Assembly (NCBI RefSeq): GCF_003672135.1
Contig: NC_039508.1
Span: 13,651,945-13,715,944, forward strand
Direction of reading: 5' to 3'
DNA: 64,000 nucleotides
Source: Ooceraea biroi
Lineage: Eukaryota; Arthropoda; Insecta; Hymenoptera; Formicidae
Shown: positions 14,859 through 26,039 of the stretch, piece by piece
Numbering within the stretch: the stretch's first letter is position 1
Layout of the letters: the number at the start of each line of letters is the position of its first letter
Position numbers and translations under genes: made by a program
The notes under the pieces: model-generated
Seen by the model: the letters and a program-made list of their open reading frames with translations, nothing else
What the model was told of the DNA's origin: nothing
Databases searched by the model: none

Positions 14859-15227
14859 ATGCGAAGTGTTTACGTGAACGATACGAGTGCGATTGAAGCG
14901 GGTTCGAACTTTGCCGGATCTAGAAAAACGTTTGATCATCGACGAATTGAATCGATGCGCCGCACGAACGCGGAAGCGCGAGTTGAGTACGCTTCGCGGA
15001 TGGGATGGGAACATTATTTATTACCGTTGTCGGGTGGCGTAAGTCCGATGTGCACGGCAAATATCGTTGTCTCGAAGTTTGTCTCCACCACCACCGGCCA
15101 CCCCACAAGTTTCCTCGGTCTCGAGATTTTCCGCGTGTACTTGCGTTTATATGAACGCACGTCGGAATGCGTGATTTTCCGATTGCTACTTAATCTTAAT
15201 TTCTGTAGTCGAAATGCTGATGCGTAA
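14859..15227 (+). CDS. possible ORF, 122 codons, unrecognised
   Basis: ATG-initiated ORF of balanced composition. A donor-like site (GGC/GTAAGTCC, GT at 15039-15040) lies about half way, so a real exon could end there and drop the second half. I recognise no domain. The N-terminal half is hydrophilic with many Arg and Glu; the C-terminal half is hydrophobic. The opposite strand carries overlapping ORFs, which weakens the coding case. Treated as a candidate only. Confidence 0.13.
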   Translation: MRSVYVNDTSAIEAGSNFAGSRKTFDHRRIESMRRTNAEARVEYASRMGWEHYLLPLSGGVSPMCTANIVVSKFVSTTTGHPTSFLGLEIFRVYLRLYERTSECVIFRLLLNLNFCSRNADA

Positions 15228-15770
15228 TATATAAATATAACATATGAATAACATCTGAAAATTCTGAAGAGCTGCGGATTTAATAAAGATTTATTGAAAA
15301 ATGTAAATATTGCAATCTTGATACAATAGTAATAAAGTTTTACGAAGAAAAGTAAAGTGTCTAAATAAATCTTGCGCGAGGTAAATGAATCTAATGGAAA
15401 TGGAAAAACTATGATAAAAAGTAGCGAGTAAACTCTCTCTTTCAATCAATAACCATTAATGATTACGCTGGTGGCCGCACTGCATATGCGTGCACGCAAA
15501 TGACAAAATTGCCGTAGGACGTTACCATTTCTGCTCATCTTGACTCAAATTATATTGACGTATGATGTATGTGCTTGTGTCTATATGTAAAATTCTACAT
15601 TTAATCAATACAATCGTAAATGTTCAACTGAAAGAACACATGACAAAACAAAGTTTCTGCTTAATTTTCTTAATCTCCTTAACACGTTTAATAAGAAGAA
15701 TCTGTCCTCGATCAGGTACCACAAAACTTCAATCAGCATTTCTCCGATGTAATCCACACGGCCGAAGGAG

Positions 15771-15772
<2 letters not shown>
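15228..15772. other. AT-rich non-coding stretch
   Basis: AT-rich sequence leading to the (GA)20 repeat. I see nothing recognisable in it. Confidence 0.55.

Positions 15773-15812
<40 letters not shown>
15773..15812 (+). repeat. (GA)20 microsatellite
   Basis: Forty bases of uninterrupted GA repeat. It lies about 130 bp upstream of a TATA-like sequence, the placement expected of a GAGA-factor platform at an insect promoter, though it may simply be a microsatellite. Confidence 0.95.
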
Positions 15813-15814
<2 letters not shown>

Positions 15815-15938
15815 CAACGCGATGTCGTGACAAACGTTCGCTCCAATGCAAATTTCGCCGTGTTGCCGGTCATTGCGACAGCGTATCAGACAAAACGGGA
15901 AAGCCAGGACCATGTCCCGTTCCGTGCTCGTTCCTCGC

Positions 15939-16124
15939 TATATAAATAAAGTCGCAGCCGGATCCCAGCGGCGGCGGTCGTAAATCGGCGTGCGCGCAAG
16001 GTGAGATCGTTTCACCTACTCGCTACGAACGCGCGAAGGCAGTGAGTATCGATAATAGTGCACCGTGACCCGCGCACGTCAGCTGCGCGAAGCGCGCGTT
16101 TCGAGCATTAACATCTCGGCGAAC
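15939..16124 (+). promoter_or_regulatory. possible TATA promoter and 5' noncoding exon
   Basis: TATATAAATA at 15939-15948 sits in GC-rich DNA, with the (GA)20 tract upstream. About 30 bp downstream (near 15967-15970) transcription could begin, although the sequence there is a poor Inr. Donor-like sites follow: CGCAAG/GTGAGA (GT at 16001) and CGAAC/GTGAGTTAAAG (GT at 16125). Together these resemble the start of a gene with a non-coding first exon. No coding exon with a matching acceptor can be assigned nearby. Confidence 0.3.
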
Positions 16125-17540
16125 GTGAGTTAAAGTTATTGCCCGGAGCACCTGGAGCGGACGTTTCTCCACCGACGAGCGGCGGATGCCCGATCGAGCG
16201 GTGAATTTACTTAGTGCCTTGGCACCGAATTCGGACGGACGGCGAGTCGAACTTCGTATTTCAAAACGGCGTCGGCAATAAGCGTAAATTACGCACGTGC
16301 GCGCGAGTTACTAGCCGATGCGTTAATCGAGAACGTATGGAGGCGCGCTCGCCTTCAGACCGAAGGCGCATAACTCGCGTACGTGAATGGTTCTCGCCCC
16401 ACACAGTGTGTTCCCGAGATACTATCGTGTGCGAAAATTATGAATTGTGTAATCTCGCGAGATTTATTTGCCGTAGCGATAAGAATGTTTTTGCTAATTT
16501 GAAAATGTATATTTTAATTGATTATGTGTAATGAAGTTGCCTCATGCGTAAGGTACACGAGAGAAAGCGTATATAAAGACTCCATCAATCGATGTAATAA
16601 TTTAAAGCTCAGAAAATCAGAATTTAAAAAAACTTTTATCTGTGTATTTGCCGTGGGATAATTATTTATTTCACGGCTACATATATCTTTGAGATAAAAC
16701 TTGGGATGAAGTGATCGGCACTGTCGGTTCGGTGTTCGACCAGCTCAGCACCGGAAACCGAGCGTGGCTGCATGAACGACAGAGTCGGCCATTAGCTTCG
16801 CGCCGCTCCACCTCGTGCGTGCGTCCACGTGCATTTACCTACATTGTAGCCTGTCGTCTTCTTGCTGGTCGTGTGTAACGAATAAGCCGTCGCGAGAACG
16901 TCCGAGAAGAGAGGAGTCACGCGGGGAGAACAAGAGGAAGAGAAAAGCATACGGTGGGCATATTACAGTGTCACAATGTTGTCACAATGGTAGCCGGTAG
17001 CCGCAATGCGAAGCAGCCCGCGCGATTGAGGAAGACAGGACCGTAAATCGCCGTGGCAGCCAGTAAATACACCCGTGAAACGTGAGAGCGAAACTATTAC
17101 GTTATTTTCGGCCTGGTGAAATTTACGTGCACCAGGAAAGGTGACGCATCATTTTTCTATCAAGTTGCACGTCCATCGTTGATATTGATAAAAAAATAAC
17201 ATGTTAGACGAATAAATTGTAGGCATTACATTTGCACAACATTGTGTAAAATTCATAATACGCAAAATTACAAGTAAAGATATCATAAGTAATCACTTCT
17301 AGTTTAAAAAAAATATAAGTAGTTAAGAAGATTCAGAAATAAGCTATCTGGCTACGACACGAAGAGCGAAAATCGAGAATTCAGCTAACCAGTGATCGAT
17401 CCCTCCGTTGACCGTCATTAATAGGAAGCGTGGTCGCGGAGACACCCCTGACAAAGTACAATAGAATATTCAGTTATTACAATTTATTACAGTTACAACA
17501 GACTGGCTACATAATCACACGGTTGTGATGACACGTCAGT
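16125..17540. other. non-coding stretch, no gene recognised
   Basis: GC-rich DNA passes into AT-rich DNA (16540-16700, 17150-17350). Only short ORFs with no recognisable product are seen. If the 15.94-kb promoter is real, this would be the first part of its intron. Confidence 0.5.
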
Positions 17541-17696
17541 GATCGAATGTACAAGCGGCGTAAAGAGCGAAGGGACGCGCGCGCAAAGGGCGAGTCGGGG
17601 TGTGAGTCGGGGTGCGAGTCGCCAGGATGTTCGCCGATGGATAGTCGCACGGTTGGTGGCGGCGATGCGTTGCATCGCGTTGTTGTAGCGGTCGGT

Positions 17697-17734
17697 CGTT
17701 CGTTCGTTCGTTCGTTCGTTCATTCGTTCGTTCG
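17697..17734 (+). repeat. (CGTT)n microsatellite
   Basis: About nine CGTT units with one interruption (CATT). The overlapping ORFs on both strands (17493-17943 minus, 17547-18158 plus) owe their Arg/Ser/Phe/Val and Asn/Glu/Arg/Thr runs to this repeat and are not credible genes. Confidence 0.95.
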
Positions 17735-18401
17735 GTCACGCGAACTCGCCTCTCCTCCGTCTCTCTCTGTCTCGCGGGTCTCGCGCGGCTGCCCCCAAAT
17801 TGCCCGAAATTATTGGCTTCTTTTGTTTTCCCGTCATACACCGCATGGCTCGCTCGCTCTCCGCTGTTCCATGTCATTTCTACCTGTCCCCGTGACGCTC
17901 CGCTTCCACTCGTTTGTCGCTTTTCCTCCTTCTTCTCGGTCATCTCTCTGTCCCCCTTGCCCCTGCCCCGACAACGCCCCCGCGATTTCTGTCACGATGG
18001 GCTTCTTCCTAGCGGTTTTCCTTCGAGCAGGATGCTCACCGAGTTCAATATCCTCCGTCGCACGCTGCGCCCATTTTCCCATTTTGCAGTTAGCCGCTAT
18101 TTTCTCACAGCCGAGTACTGTCATTAAACCTGATATTGGACGAATATGGAGAGGGTGACGAATACACGAGCGATGGTCGTATCCAGTGTGATCGAACTCG
18201 CCCACGAACAGCAGTATCGAGATTCAAGAGGATCGGATGAACGGATTATTCCTTCTTATGTATAGATGTATGAATGGATACGGTATCTTTAAATCTCAAT
18301 ATTGATAGAACAGATTCTGGAAACTGACTTTAAATAAAAAGAATCGTTATATAAAATTGTTCTTTTTATTTCAACCCTGCACACATCCATTAAATAGAAT
18401 G

Positions 18402-18578
18402 AGTTTTGCGAATTTCGAAGACCAATCGAGAGAGCTCGGGGCGAGAGAACGCGCGATGCTCGTTCGTAAAATGAAAGAAATTGCGGAGGCGCAGGTAGGA
18501 GTTTCTTGGCTCGAGGCACTCATTATTGCATCCATTGTCGTCGTTAACGTGCGGCATTGTGCCACAAATGGCCTGTGA
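18402..18578 (+). CDS. possible N-terminal exon, unrecognised
   Basis: A pyrimidine-rich stretch ending in AG (about 18400) precedes an ATG. The reading frame encodes a helix-prone, charged segment of about 32 residues (for example ARERAMLVRKMKEIAEA) and reaches a donor-like GCGCAG/GTAGGA near 18494. Without splicing the frame runs on to TGA at 18576-18578. A further open stretch in another frame (18557-18904) has coding-like composition but starts with TTG. I recognise no family. Confidence 0.15.
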   Translation, partial: SFANFEDQSRELGARERAMLVRKMKEIAEAQVGVSWLEALIIASIVVVNVRHCATNGL

Positions 18579-18979
18579 ATATTACGTCCTTTCCGGGACC
18601 GCTGCGCCGCGCCAGTGCTTTCTTGCTGCGCTTCGATCTTAGACAGGTTTATGAGAGGGTGAGCAACGATCGGGTTGTGGAATTCCGGACGCGAGTATTG
18701 GAAGTTTTCGGGATTTACGCGCTTCCGACTTCCGAGGATACGCGACGCGCAGAATTTACGGCGGCTTTTCAGCGCCCTTTTCGAATTCTAAAGATGCCTA
18801 TGCCGCGTCGCCAGGATAACACCGAGTGGAGTCCTCCAAGCCGCATTCGTCGACTTGTTATATTCGATGTCGCAGCATCCGAAGATATTACGAGGATAAA
18901 ATGAAATTTTGAGGAGAAATTGAAATCTCAGTCCAACAATGGAAGGAAATGATCTGTACATTGAAGATGTATTATATTA

Positions 18980-20226
18980 GGAGTGTGATTTAGTTTTGAG
19001 GGTTTTGCAACAGATGGCTGTAGTGTCAGTTTGTTCCAATAGCTGTTTCCGATAACTGTTCTTTCTTACAGTGTTGACATTATCCATCACATTTAGTAGC
19101 ATTATAGCAATAGATGCAATAACAGTCGTGTTTATATCATCGTAAAAATGCAACTTCCGAAACAGCATTTTCGACATGCGTTGCTTTTGTTTTTTAATCA
19201 AAAGAAAACTGCGGCTCACGGTTATAGAATTCTTGTGGAAACTTATGGTGATCCTGCCCCATCAATTAAGACGTGTGAATACTGGTTTAGACGCTTTAAA
19301 AGTGGTCATACTGATGTGAAGGACAAAGAACGCTCGGGACAACCAAGAAAGCTTGAAAATGCAGATTTGCAAGCATTATTGTACGAAAATCCAACACAAT
19401 CCACTTCAGAACTTGCCAGAGCATTAAATGTTGATCGTACAACAGTTATCAAACATTTACATGAAATGGGAAAAATTCAGAAAGAAGGGAAATGGGTTCG
19501 ACATGAATTATCGGAAAGTGCCATTGCGAACCGGTTGAACATTTGCATTTCGTTGATCGCCAGGCAAAAAAAGAAGTCTTTTGTCTCGGATTGTTACTGG
19601 GGATGAAAAGTGGATCTATTTTGATAATCCGAAACGCAGAAAATCATGGGTGGATCCAGGCGAACCATCAACATCCACTCCGAGACGCAATATTCACGGT
19701 TGAAAAGTAATGCTCTGTATTTGGTGGGATAGTGTACTATGAGCTGTTAAATCCGCATGAGACTGTCACGGCTGATCGTTATCGACACCAATTGTACAAG
19801 TTGAAGCAAGCATTGGACCAAAAACGACCACCAATTGCAAGTAAACGACGGAAAGTGATTCTTCTTCGTGACAACGCTCGACCTCACGTTGCGTTATCAA
19901 TGAAACAAACACTATTAGAGCTTGAATGGGAAGTCTTACCGCACCCCGCGTATTCTCCATGCGATTATTATTTGTTCCGGTCGATGCAACACGCTTTAGA
20001 GGATACACACTTTCATAATTTGGAAGAAGTGCGAAAATTCGTCGACGAATGGATCAACTGAAAAGAAGAGTCATTTTATCGTCGTGAAATCCATCTCTTG
20101 CCAGAAAGATGGGAAAAAGTTATAGAAAACGAAGGAAAATATTTTGATTAAGGTATTCATTCATTATCATATTTAAATACATGCGTTTTTGAGCAAAAAA
20201 AAACCCTCAAAACTAAATCACACCCC
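18980..20226 (+). mobile_element. mariner-family transposon, degenerate copy
   Basis: About 1,247 bp bounded by terminal inverted repeats of about 28 bp. The left end reads ggagtgtgatttagttttga and the right end is its reverse complement with one mismatch near the tip. Both ends abut TA (18978-18979 and 20227-20228), the target site of Tc1/mariner elements. It encodes a broken transposase. Length, TIRs, TA flanks and the transposase motifs all fit a D,D34D mariner. The decay shows it is an old, inactive copy. Confidence 0.95.
19148..20151 (+). pseudogene. mariner transposase pseudogene (D,D34D)
   Basis: The intact enzyme would cut and paste its element at TA sites. The N-terminal HTH region begins at the ATG (HFRHALLLFFNQKKTA), and KERSGQPRK and GKIQKEGKWV follow, which are typical of mariner. 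The first catalytic Asp is in TGDEKWI (near 19605) but needs a +1 frame change at about 19580. A TGA (19701-19703) and a frameshifting deletion near 19730 follow. The second Asp is in RDNARPH. The third is in SPCDYYLF, where four residues of the usual SPDLAPSDY are missing, so the spacing is 30 rather than 34. A TGA (20059-20061) cuts off the C-terminal end. It is inactive. Confidence 0.93.
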
Positions 20227-20228
20227 TA

Positions 20229-23200
20229 ATATTATTCTTTACATATTTTACAGAACATAATGTCAGTATGTATAAATGCTAAGAATTTAAATATTATCAT
20301 TCTTACTGAATAGAAAACACTTCTAAAGATAGAGTAATGGGGACTGGGAGATTTGTTCATGTACCATCGAGAAAAGAGAAAGGACGAAAAATTGCGAGCT
20401 CGCTTTCGTCACGGAGTGTTCGTCGATCTCCCCATGGTTCGTGAATCGAACAAATTTACAATCAACCCTCCTGAGCTGGACTCTCGATATCTCTGCGGCC
20501 GAAAAAAGAAAATCAGCAAAGGGACGACATCGATTGTAGAAGAGCACTGCTTCCGTCCCGCTTTTAAATGCACGTCATTCTCTCGTGGGCTCGCGTTTTT
20601 CCGGGCGCGCCGAGCGCAAAAGCTCCGTCCGCGCTCGACGGGTAAGGTGATCGTCGTCGTCGACTCGTCGCGTATCGAGATTCGATATCTCGATCCGGGG
20701 CAATTAATAACGTTAATCCCGCGGCGAGGAGGGTTGGTGGACAGTTCATGGGGAGGAAGAGGCGAGAGACTCACGCAGGTTGGATACCGTGCGAACGGAG
20801 CGAGTCGCGCGAAAGAAGGAGCGAGATGGCGGGAGGGAAAAAGGAGCAGGACGAGGAGGCGGCAAAACGTTCGGCCGAACGAAGATTGACTCGGTGCGTG
20901 TGGGCCGCTCTCCCGGCATCAATTAGACGGCATCTAAAGTGTGTGCACGTGCACACATGAGCTCGCGAGCGGACGCACGCACGTACGTACGCACACGGCG
21001 AGGCGAGTGCGAGTCGCGTCCATTGTGCTCCTCCGTTTGCCAAGATGGCCGGCGACCGTTTCCCGTGGAGGCGCGCAGACGGCGGCACAGGAAATCGACA
21101 AAAAGTGGGCCCGATCGGGCCCGTTAAGTGTCTCGCGGCGATCGCGACAATTAATGGTCACCGGGCGAAAATCATTTTATGTTTTCATCTTGGCCGACCT
21201 CGAACGTTCTGCGCCCTCCACGAAATCGTCATCGTTCATCCATGAAAGCCGCCGACGCAATTTTTCGCCGCAGTTCTTGAATTATTATTTAGAATTATTG
21301 GAAAAGTGAGAATTGTATATATTTAAATGATATTATTTGACTCTCTAGATATCCATAAACAAAATATATCTCGATTAAGAGTCTTTTAATTAAAATGGAT
21401 GGCAACTGGAAACAAAAGACGTTTACAAACCCGCTCTTAAATCGCGAGCTAACGTTTGCGAATAAATTTAAGGCAACGCTCTTCATTTACTTACTAAATA
21501 CGTAACAGTAGCGCACTAACGATTGCACGTGCTGCAGAAAATAAAATAATGCAAGGCAGTGGAGCGCGCGGAAGAATATAAATGGAAAAATTAGCCAAGC
21601 TCGCTCTGCGTTAATACATTCCCAGTATGTTCCGTGCGGATTAATTAACGTTTGCCTGGCGGTGAAATTGATAATACCGCGGATTAGACTCTCGTGAAGA
21701 GAAACGAAGAAAGAATAGCACCACAAAACATTCAGGCGCAACCTGAATTTTTGCGGTGAGCTTTTTACAATTCGCCCTAGAGGTGCATCCTGCGCACACG
21801 CAAAGGTCTGCGTGAAAATAATGTTGCAGTCGTAATCGCTCGCGTCGCACAATCGTTCTCTCTCCTCTGTTTTCTTGCTACCGGTTCTGCTTCCACGAAA
21901 ATTTCTTTCGTAAGGCTACCGGCACCATCTCAAAGGGGCGACGTTCGCGATTTCTGCCCGTCGCCGGAGATCTAGCGCTTCTAAGACATTTAGATGCGCG
22001 CGAGCGACGCGAACCCCGTTCTTCATCGGTTCGTTCCTTTTGGATTTCGAGGTACTAAAGAAGGACGCGGGTCTTTCTCTCACGACCGAAAATAATACCG
22101 AGAACGGGCCCTTTGACGGTGACGGTTTCTGCATAGCGCCGGCGCCTATGTTTTTGCTGTGTGTCCCGTTTCCTGCACGCTTCCTGCCCCTTTCGTCGTC
22201 GCGAATCCCTCCTGTAGACTAGATGTACACCGCGAGGCATGTGAACATTGGTATATTGCACTCAGCATACGCACGACAAACACGTTTGCGTGTCATTCAC
22301 GGATCATTCCACTTTCGCCGAACGGAGATACACGTCGAATGATCGCTAACGGTAAACGGATAGAAGGATACTTATTCGGTTGTGGAAATTTAAAAAAAAA
22401 CAAAGTTTTCGCTCTGTAAAATACAAAAAAACATTTGGCTGAAAAAGAGTTGCTGAATATTTACTTTCCTAGCATATCATCGTTCCTTGCATGATATTTT
22501 CTTGAACTCGCAAAGGGTATATTACATCAGCTTTCTTAGAAAACTACCTTCGATTCGAATAGCATTTCGTGCAAGCGTTTCTCTCATTTTCCATGAGAGA
22601 AACACGTCGCGCCTGTACGACAAATTGTCGCGCGACCCTCTACCAACCCTGCGGTCGATGAGAGCGTAAAGGGAGGAAAAAACCACGATATTCGTGATCG
22701 TCGATAGCCTGAGAATAAACGTACTGCGAGCAGGCAGTCTATCGTGTATCTTCTCGACACACGTCACAAAGCGCCAAGTTTTCAAAATTACCTGGATAAT
22801 ATGATTATGGCTTGGCAGTTCCGCACGTGAACGATGGAAACCGAAATGCAGTCCAACACGAGACTAAATTTCAGAGAGGTGTCCATCGAAAGATGTTGGA
22901 CGGTTATTGTAATTACGGTTCGTGAGACGGGGAGCGAAGTCTCGTCCTTTGCAAAGAAAATGCGGAAAATTACAGGGTAGCGCGCCTCCATCGGCTTTGC
23001 GTGCTACAATTTGGAAAATCGGTTGGAACTAGTTAGGTTTGGTTGATCCACGCCTTCTACAGGAAGTGGTCGTGAACCACTGGTGTGCGAATCTCTAATT
23101 TTGGTATCAAGATAATTAATATGCGGTATTCCCGACATTATATATTATCGTTCTTGCTTTATACTAAAAGTTTATTAGCGGGATATTAAAGAAATTTGTA

Positions 23201-25590
23201 AATAATTTTTGCCACCGCAAGATAGGAAAAGAATTATTTTGAATCGTCTAACAGAGAAATGGATTGTGCGACGACAGAACTTTTCATTAGCATTTTTTTC
23301 GAGCTTCCTGTTGAAACCAGAACGAAATTAATAGTATCGGGTCACGGGGACGCGAGCAGGGCACGCAGGAGACTCCATGGGTCCTTAACGAGAAAATAAA
23401 TGCCCGCCAATTTTTCACGAACGACAGCGGCACGCCCCCGCGCGAGACTACGAGGTAGATGAATTTTTAATTTCACGGCTTCAAGTTTTTCACTAGCAGG
23501 AAAAACCCGAAAAAGCGGGACGATAACAGGCCACCGTCGTCACGGGGCAAGATTACACGGCTTGCACTCCGACGCGAGATATTAATTCTTTCTTTTCACC
23601 CTTGTGTTTCTCGTTACATGCTGCTCGTTACACGCGCTTAATACCTCGACAGAAACACTGAATATTATTTTCTAACAAAAACTATTAGTTCATTAAATCT
23701 TATTTAACACTATCGTTAATAAGTTGTAAGAAATCTGTACTAAAATTAGTTTACTTTTAAAGTACGTAAATTTGTAAATGTGCCAGATAATACGGAAGTT
23801 CGCTTCAAGAGAAGACGGTATTCAACCGGAAATTCGACCGGATTATAATAGTTACGCAGTAACATTGAAAATAATGTGTCAGAAAAAAATACCGCAGTTT
23901 CCTTCCGGTTTGTCGAAGTACGTTCATTCTTACTGACCGGGCATTAGCCGTGCGATCAATGACTCAAGAGCCAAAAGCGAGAAATGGATCTGGTATAGCA
24001 GACACAAATTACGTGGATGTTTGAAGCGTGCACAATTTAAAGACGAAAAAGTCGAATCCACCGGAAGCAACGGTAGTTTAATGTTTGATGCACGCTCCAC
24101 ATGCTGAATTTCAGCTGTTTTCACAAAGATTACGATTAGAATCGTTAATTGAAATACAGAACCGAATTCAGCATACGTCATTTTTGATTGAAATTAATTT
24201 TCCATACATATTTTCCATTTGATACCGAAACATTAATCACTTACCTGAGACTTTTCACGATATGCTCAATTTATTTTTCTGATGAAAGCAGGTCAGGCGT
24301 TGTGAGAGACAGCTTAAAAGCGAGAGGCCCGCAGTTAAGGGCCTTATACCTCACGTTTGAGAACCTCGTGAAATTTCGTGGGGCGCGTTCACGGACTGCT
24401 CGGCGCCCGCAAAACCACAGAAACGACATACTGGCCTTTTGTCGTGCCGCGGCTGTCTGCGCAACGAAACTAGAACCATTATTATTACGTCACGCGAGCG
24501 TGTTGCACTGCGGTGCCGTTTTTATTGACGACGAGGAAGTCGCAGATGGCGAGTCGCATTGTGCGCACCTTTCAGGTATCCGCCGGAGGCGATCGCTGGA
24601 CAATTTTTCACGCCAAGATCGTCAGTATTAACAAATAATTGCGGATTCGCGAGCCTGCCAAATGCCTTACTTGGAAACTCGAGCGCCCGACCCGGAAAAA
24701 GTGTCACGCATCCACAATTGTTCGCTAAAAATGTCGGTAGATTTCTTTTTATTATTACACGAAGTGATGAAAAGGCGGTACCATACACGAATCCAACGAG
24801 GTATGAACCTAAGTCACGAAGGGCACGACAGTACCCTGGGCTGTAGGTCATGCAAAACGATAGAGGTGTTCAGTCGGTACCACCAGCATACGCGTATCGA
24901 TCATTCTCGCTTCTTGAAAGAAAGAGCCTCTAATTGTCTCGTAGAAATCTCCTCGGCGAGAATTTTTGACTCGGACATTTTCCTCATCGCAGAATCACGC
25001 TCTTTTTCGGTGACCTTCTCGTAGCCATCGATCACTGACAATTTCTTTTGGGTTTCTTCCCGAGATCTTTGGCCCTTTTCCCTCGAAAACGAAGAAAACG
25101 GCTACGATGGAAAAAAGCTACCGCCCCGGCGGTATATGAGGAGAGGGAAACGAAGTCGGCAGAAGAAGAGAAAGAAAGAGAGAGAGAAAGAGGGAAAAAT
25201 GAAGAAGATAGTCCTGACAATGCTAAAGCACACAAGCTTCAGCGAGCCGTGAAACTCTCGTAAATTGTCGATTCATTAGCGAGGCCCGAAAAAAAGCTCC
25301 TCTCTGCGCGCTGCCTTTTTCGTGGCTCCACCCCCTTGGAATATCGAATTAAACGGGCCGTGGCCAGGTTATACCTCGCTCGTTATATGAATATACACAG
25401 CGTGCACGTGTGTGCGCGTGTGCACGCGGTCATTTAAGCGGCTACGCGACGAAAAATCTTCCCGGCGATTATAATGTCGTTTGTGGACGTCGGCGACGCG
25501 AGGCGAGGCGAGGCGACGCGACGCGCCGTCACGCCCCTTCCTCCGGTTTTCCGCATGTGAACAACTCGTGAAACAACCGCTGCCGCTATC
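20229..25590. other. non-coding stretch, no gene recognised
   Basis: GC-rich segments (20350-21250, 21830-22230, 24290-24650) separated by AT-rich DNA. Holdings are a perfect CACGTG-centred palindrome (20941-20956), a GGGCCC pair (21107-21122), a GA-rich tract (25130-25200) and an inverted GCGTGCAC/GTGCACGC pair around 25400-25428. The 178-codon ORF at 20353-20889 begins with TTG and is rejected. Confidence 0.5.
20941..20956. repeat. perfect 16-bp palindrome with CACGTG core
   Basis: GTGTGCACGTGCACAC is a perfect palindrome centred on a canonical E-box (CACGTG), next to CG/CA-rich repeats. It could bind bHLH dimers or be part of a dinucleotide-like tract. Confidence 0.8.
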
Positions 25591-25605
25591 CCATTATGCG
25601 ACAGG

Positions 25606-26034
25606 ATGGAGATGCTAGCAGGAAGTGCCGTGGACACGAGCGAAATCGTTTCGCGGATTCGCGATTTGCGGAAACGTCGCCTCCACACGTCGCGGCGCGT
25701 CCGCGCCGAGGTGTTTGCAACCGCCGCATGCGAAATCCTTCTTGTCGATTTGAAACAAATGTATAAGACGCGTACCAATATGTTTGCAAAGGCTTCGTTC
25801 CCCCTTCACCTTCACCGAAATCTAACACGACTAATTTCATCAACGCTTGCAGGAAAAACGGAAACAGGCGGGCGGAATGACGCTTTCACGAGGACTTTAA
25901 TGATTCTCAACAATGCGAGGCTGCTACCTCGGATATCCCCATTTAAACGTAATTCTTGGGCTAATTTAATTCTCGAGCGCGCGAACAAAAAGATCGAACG
26001 GTGGAAAAAGAACCGAGGGGCTCGCGTTCGTTAA
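25606..26034 (+). CDS. possible ORF, 142 codons, basic, unrecognised
   Basis: One of the longest ATG-initiated ORFs in the window, with a fair start context (ACAGG-ATG-G). The product is basic and apparently helix-rich, with evenly spaced Leu/Ile and many Arg/Lys. There is no signal peptide and no domain I know. The opposite strand also has ORFs (25434-25843), so low stop density in GC-rich DNA may explain it. If real it would be a single-exon, lineage-specific gene. Confidence 0.18.
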   Translation: MEMLAGSAVDTSEIVSRIRDLRKRRLHTSRRVRAEVFATAACEILLVDLKQMYKTRTNMFAKASFPLHLHRNLTRLISSTLAGKTETGGRNDAFTRTLMILNNARLLPRISPFKRNSWANLILERANKKIERWKKNRGARVR

Positions 26035-26039
26035 GAATC

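Noticed and set aside
14890..14915. tRNA-like GGTTCGAAC T-loop
   Set aside because: The flanking bases do not pair into a T-stem and no acceptor or anticodon arm can be drawn.
17547..18158. 203-codon plus-strand ORF and minus-strand partners
   Set aside because: It is built around the CGTT microsatellite and has no coherent protein pattern.
20353..20889. 178-codon plus-strand ORF just after the mariner
   Set aside because: TTG start, antisense ORFs across it, Arg-rich C-terminal half; no family recognised.
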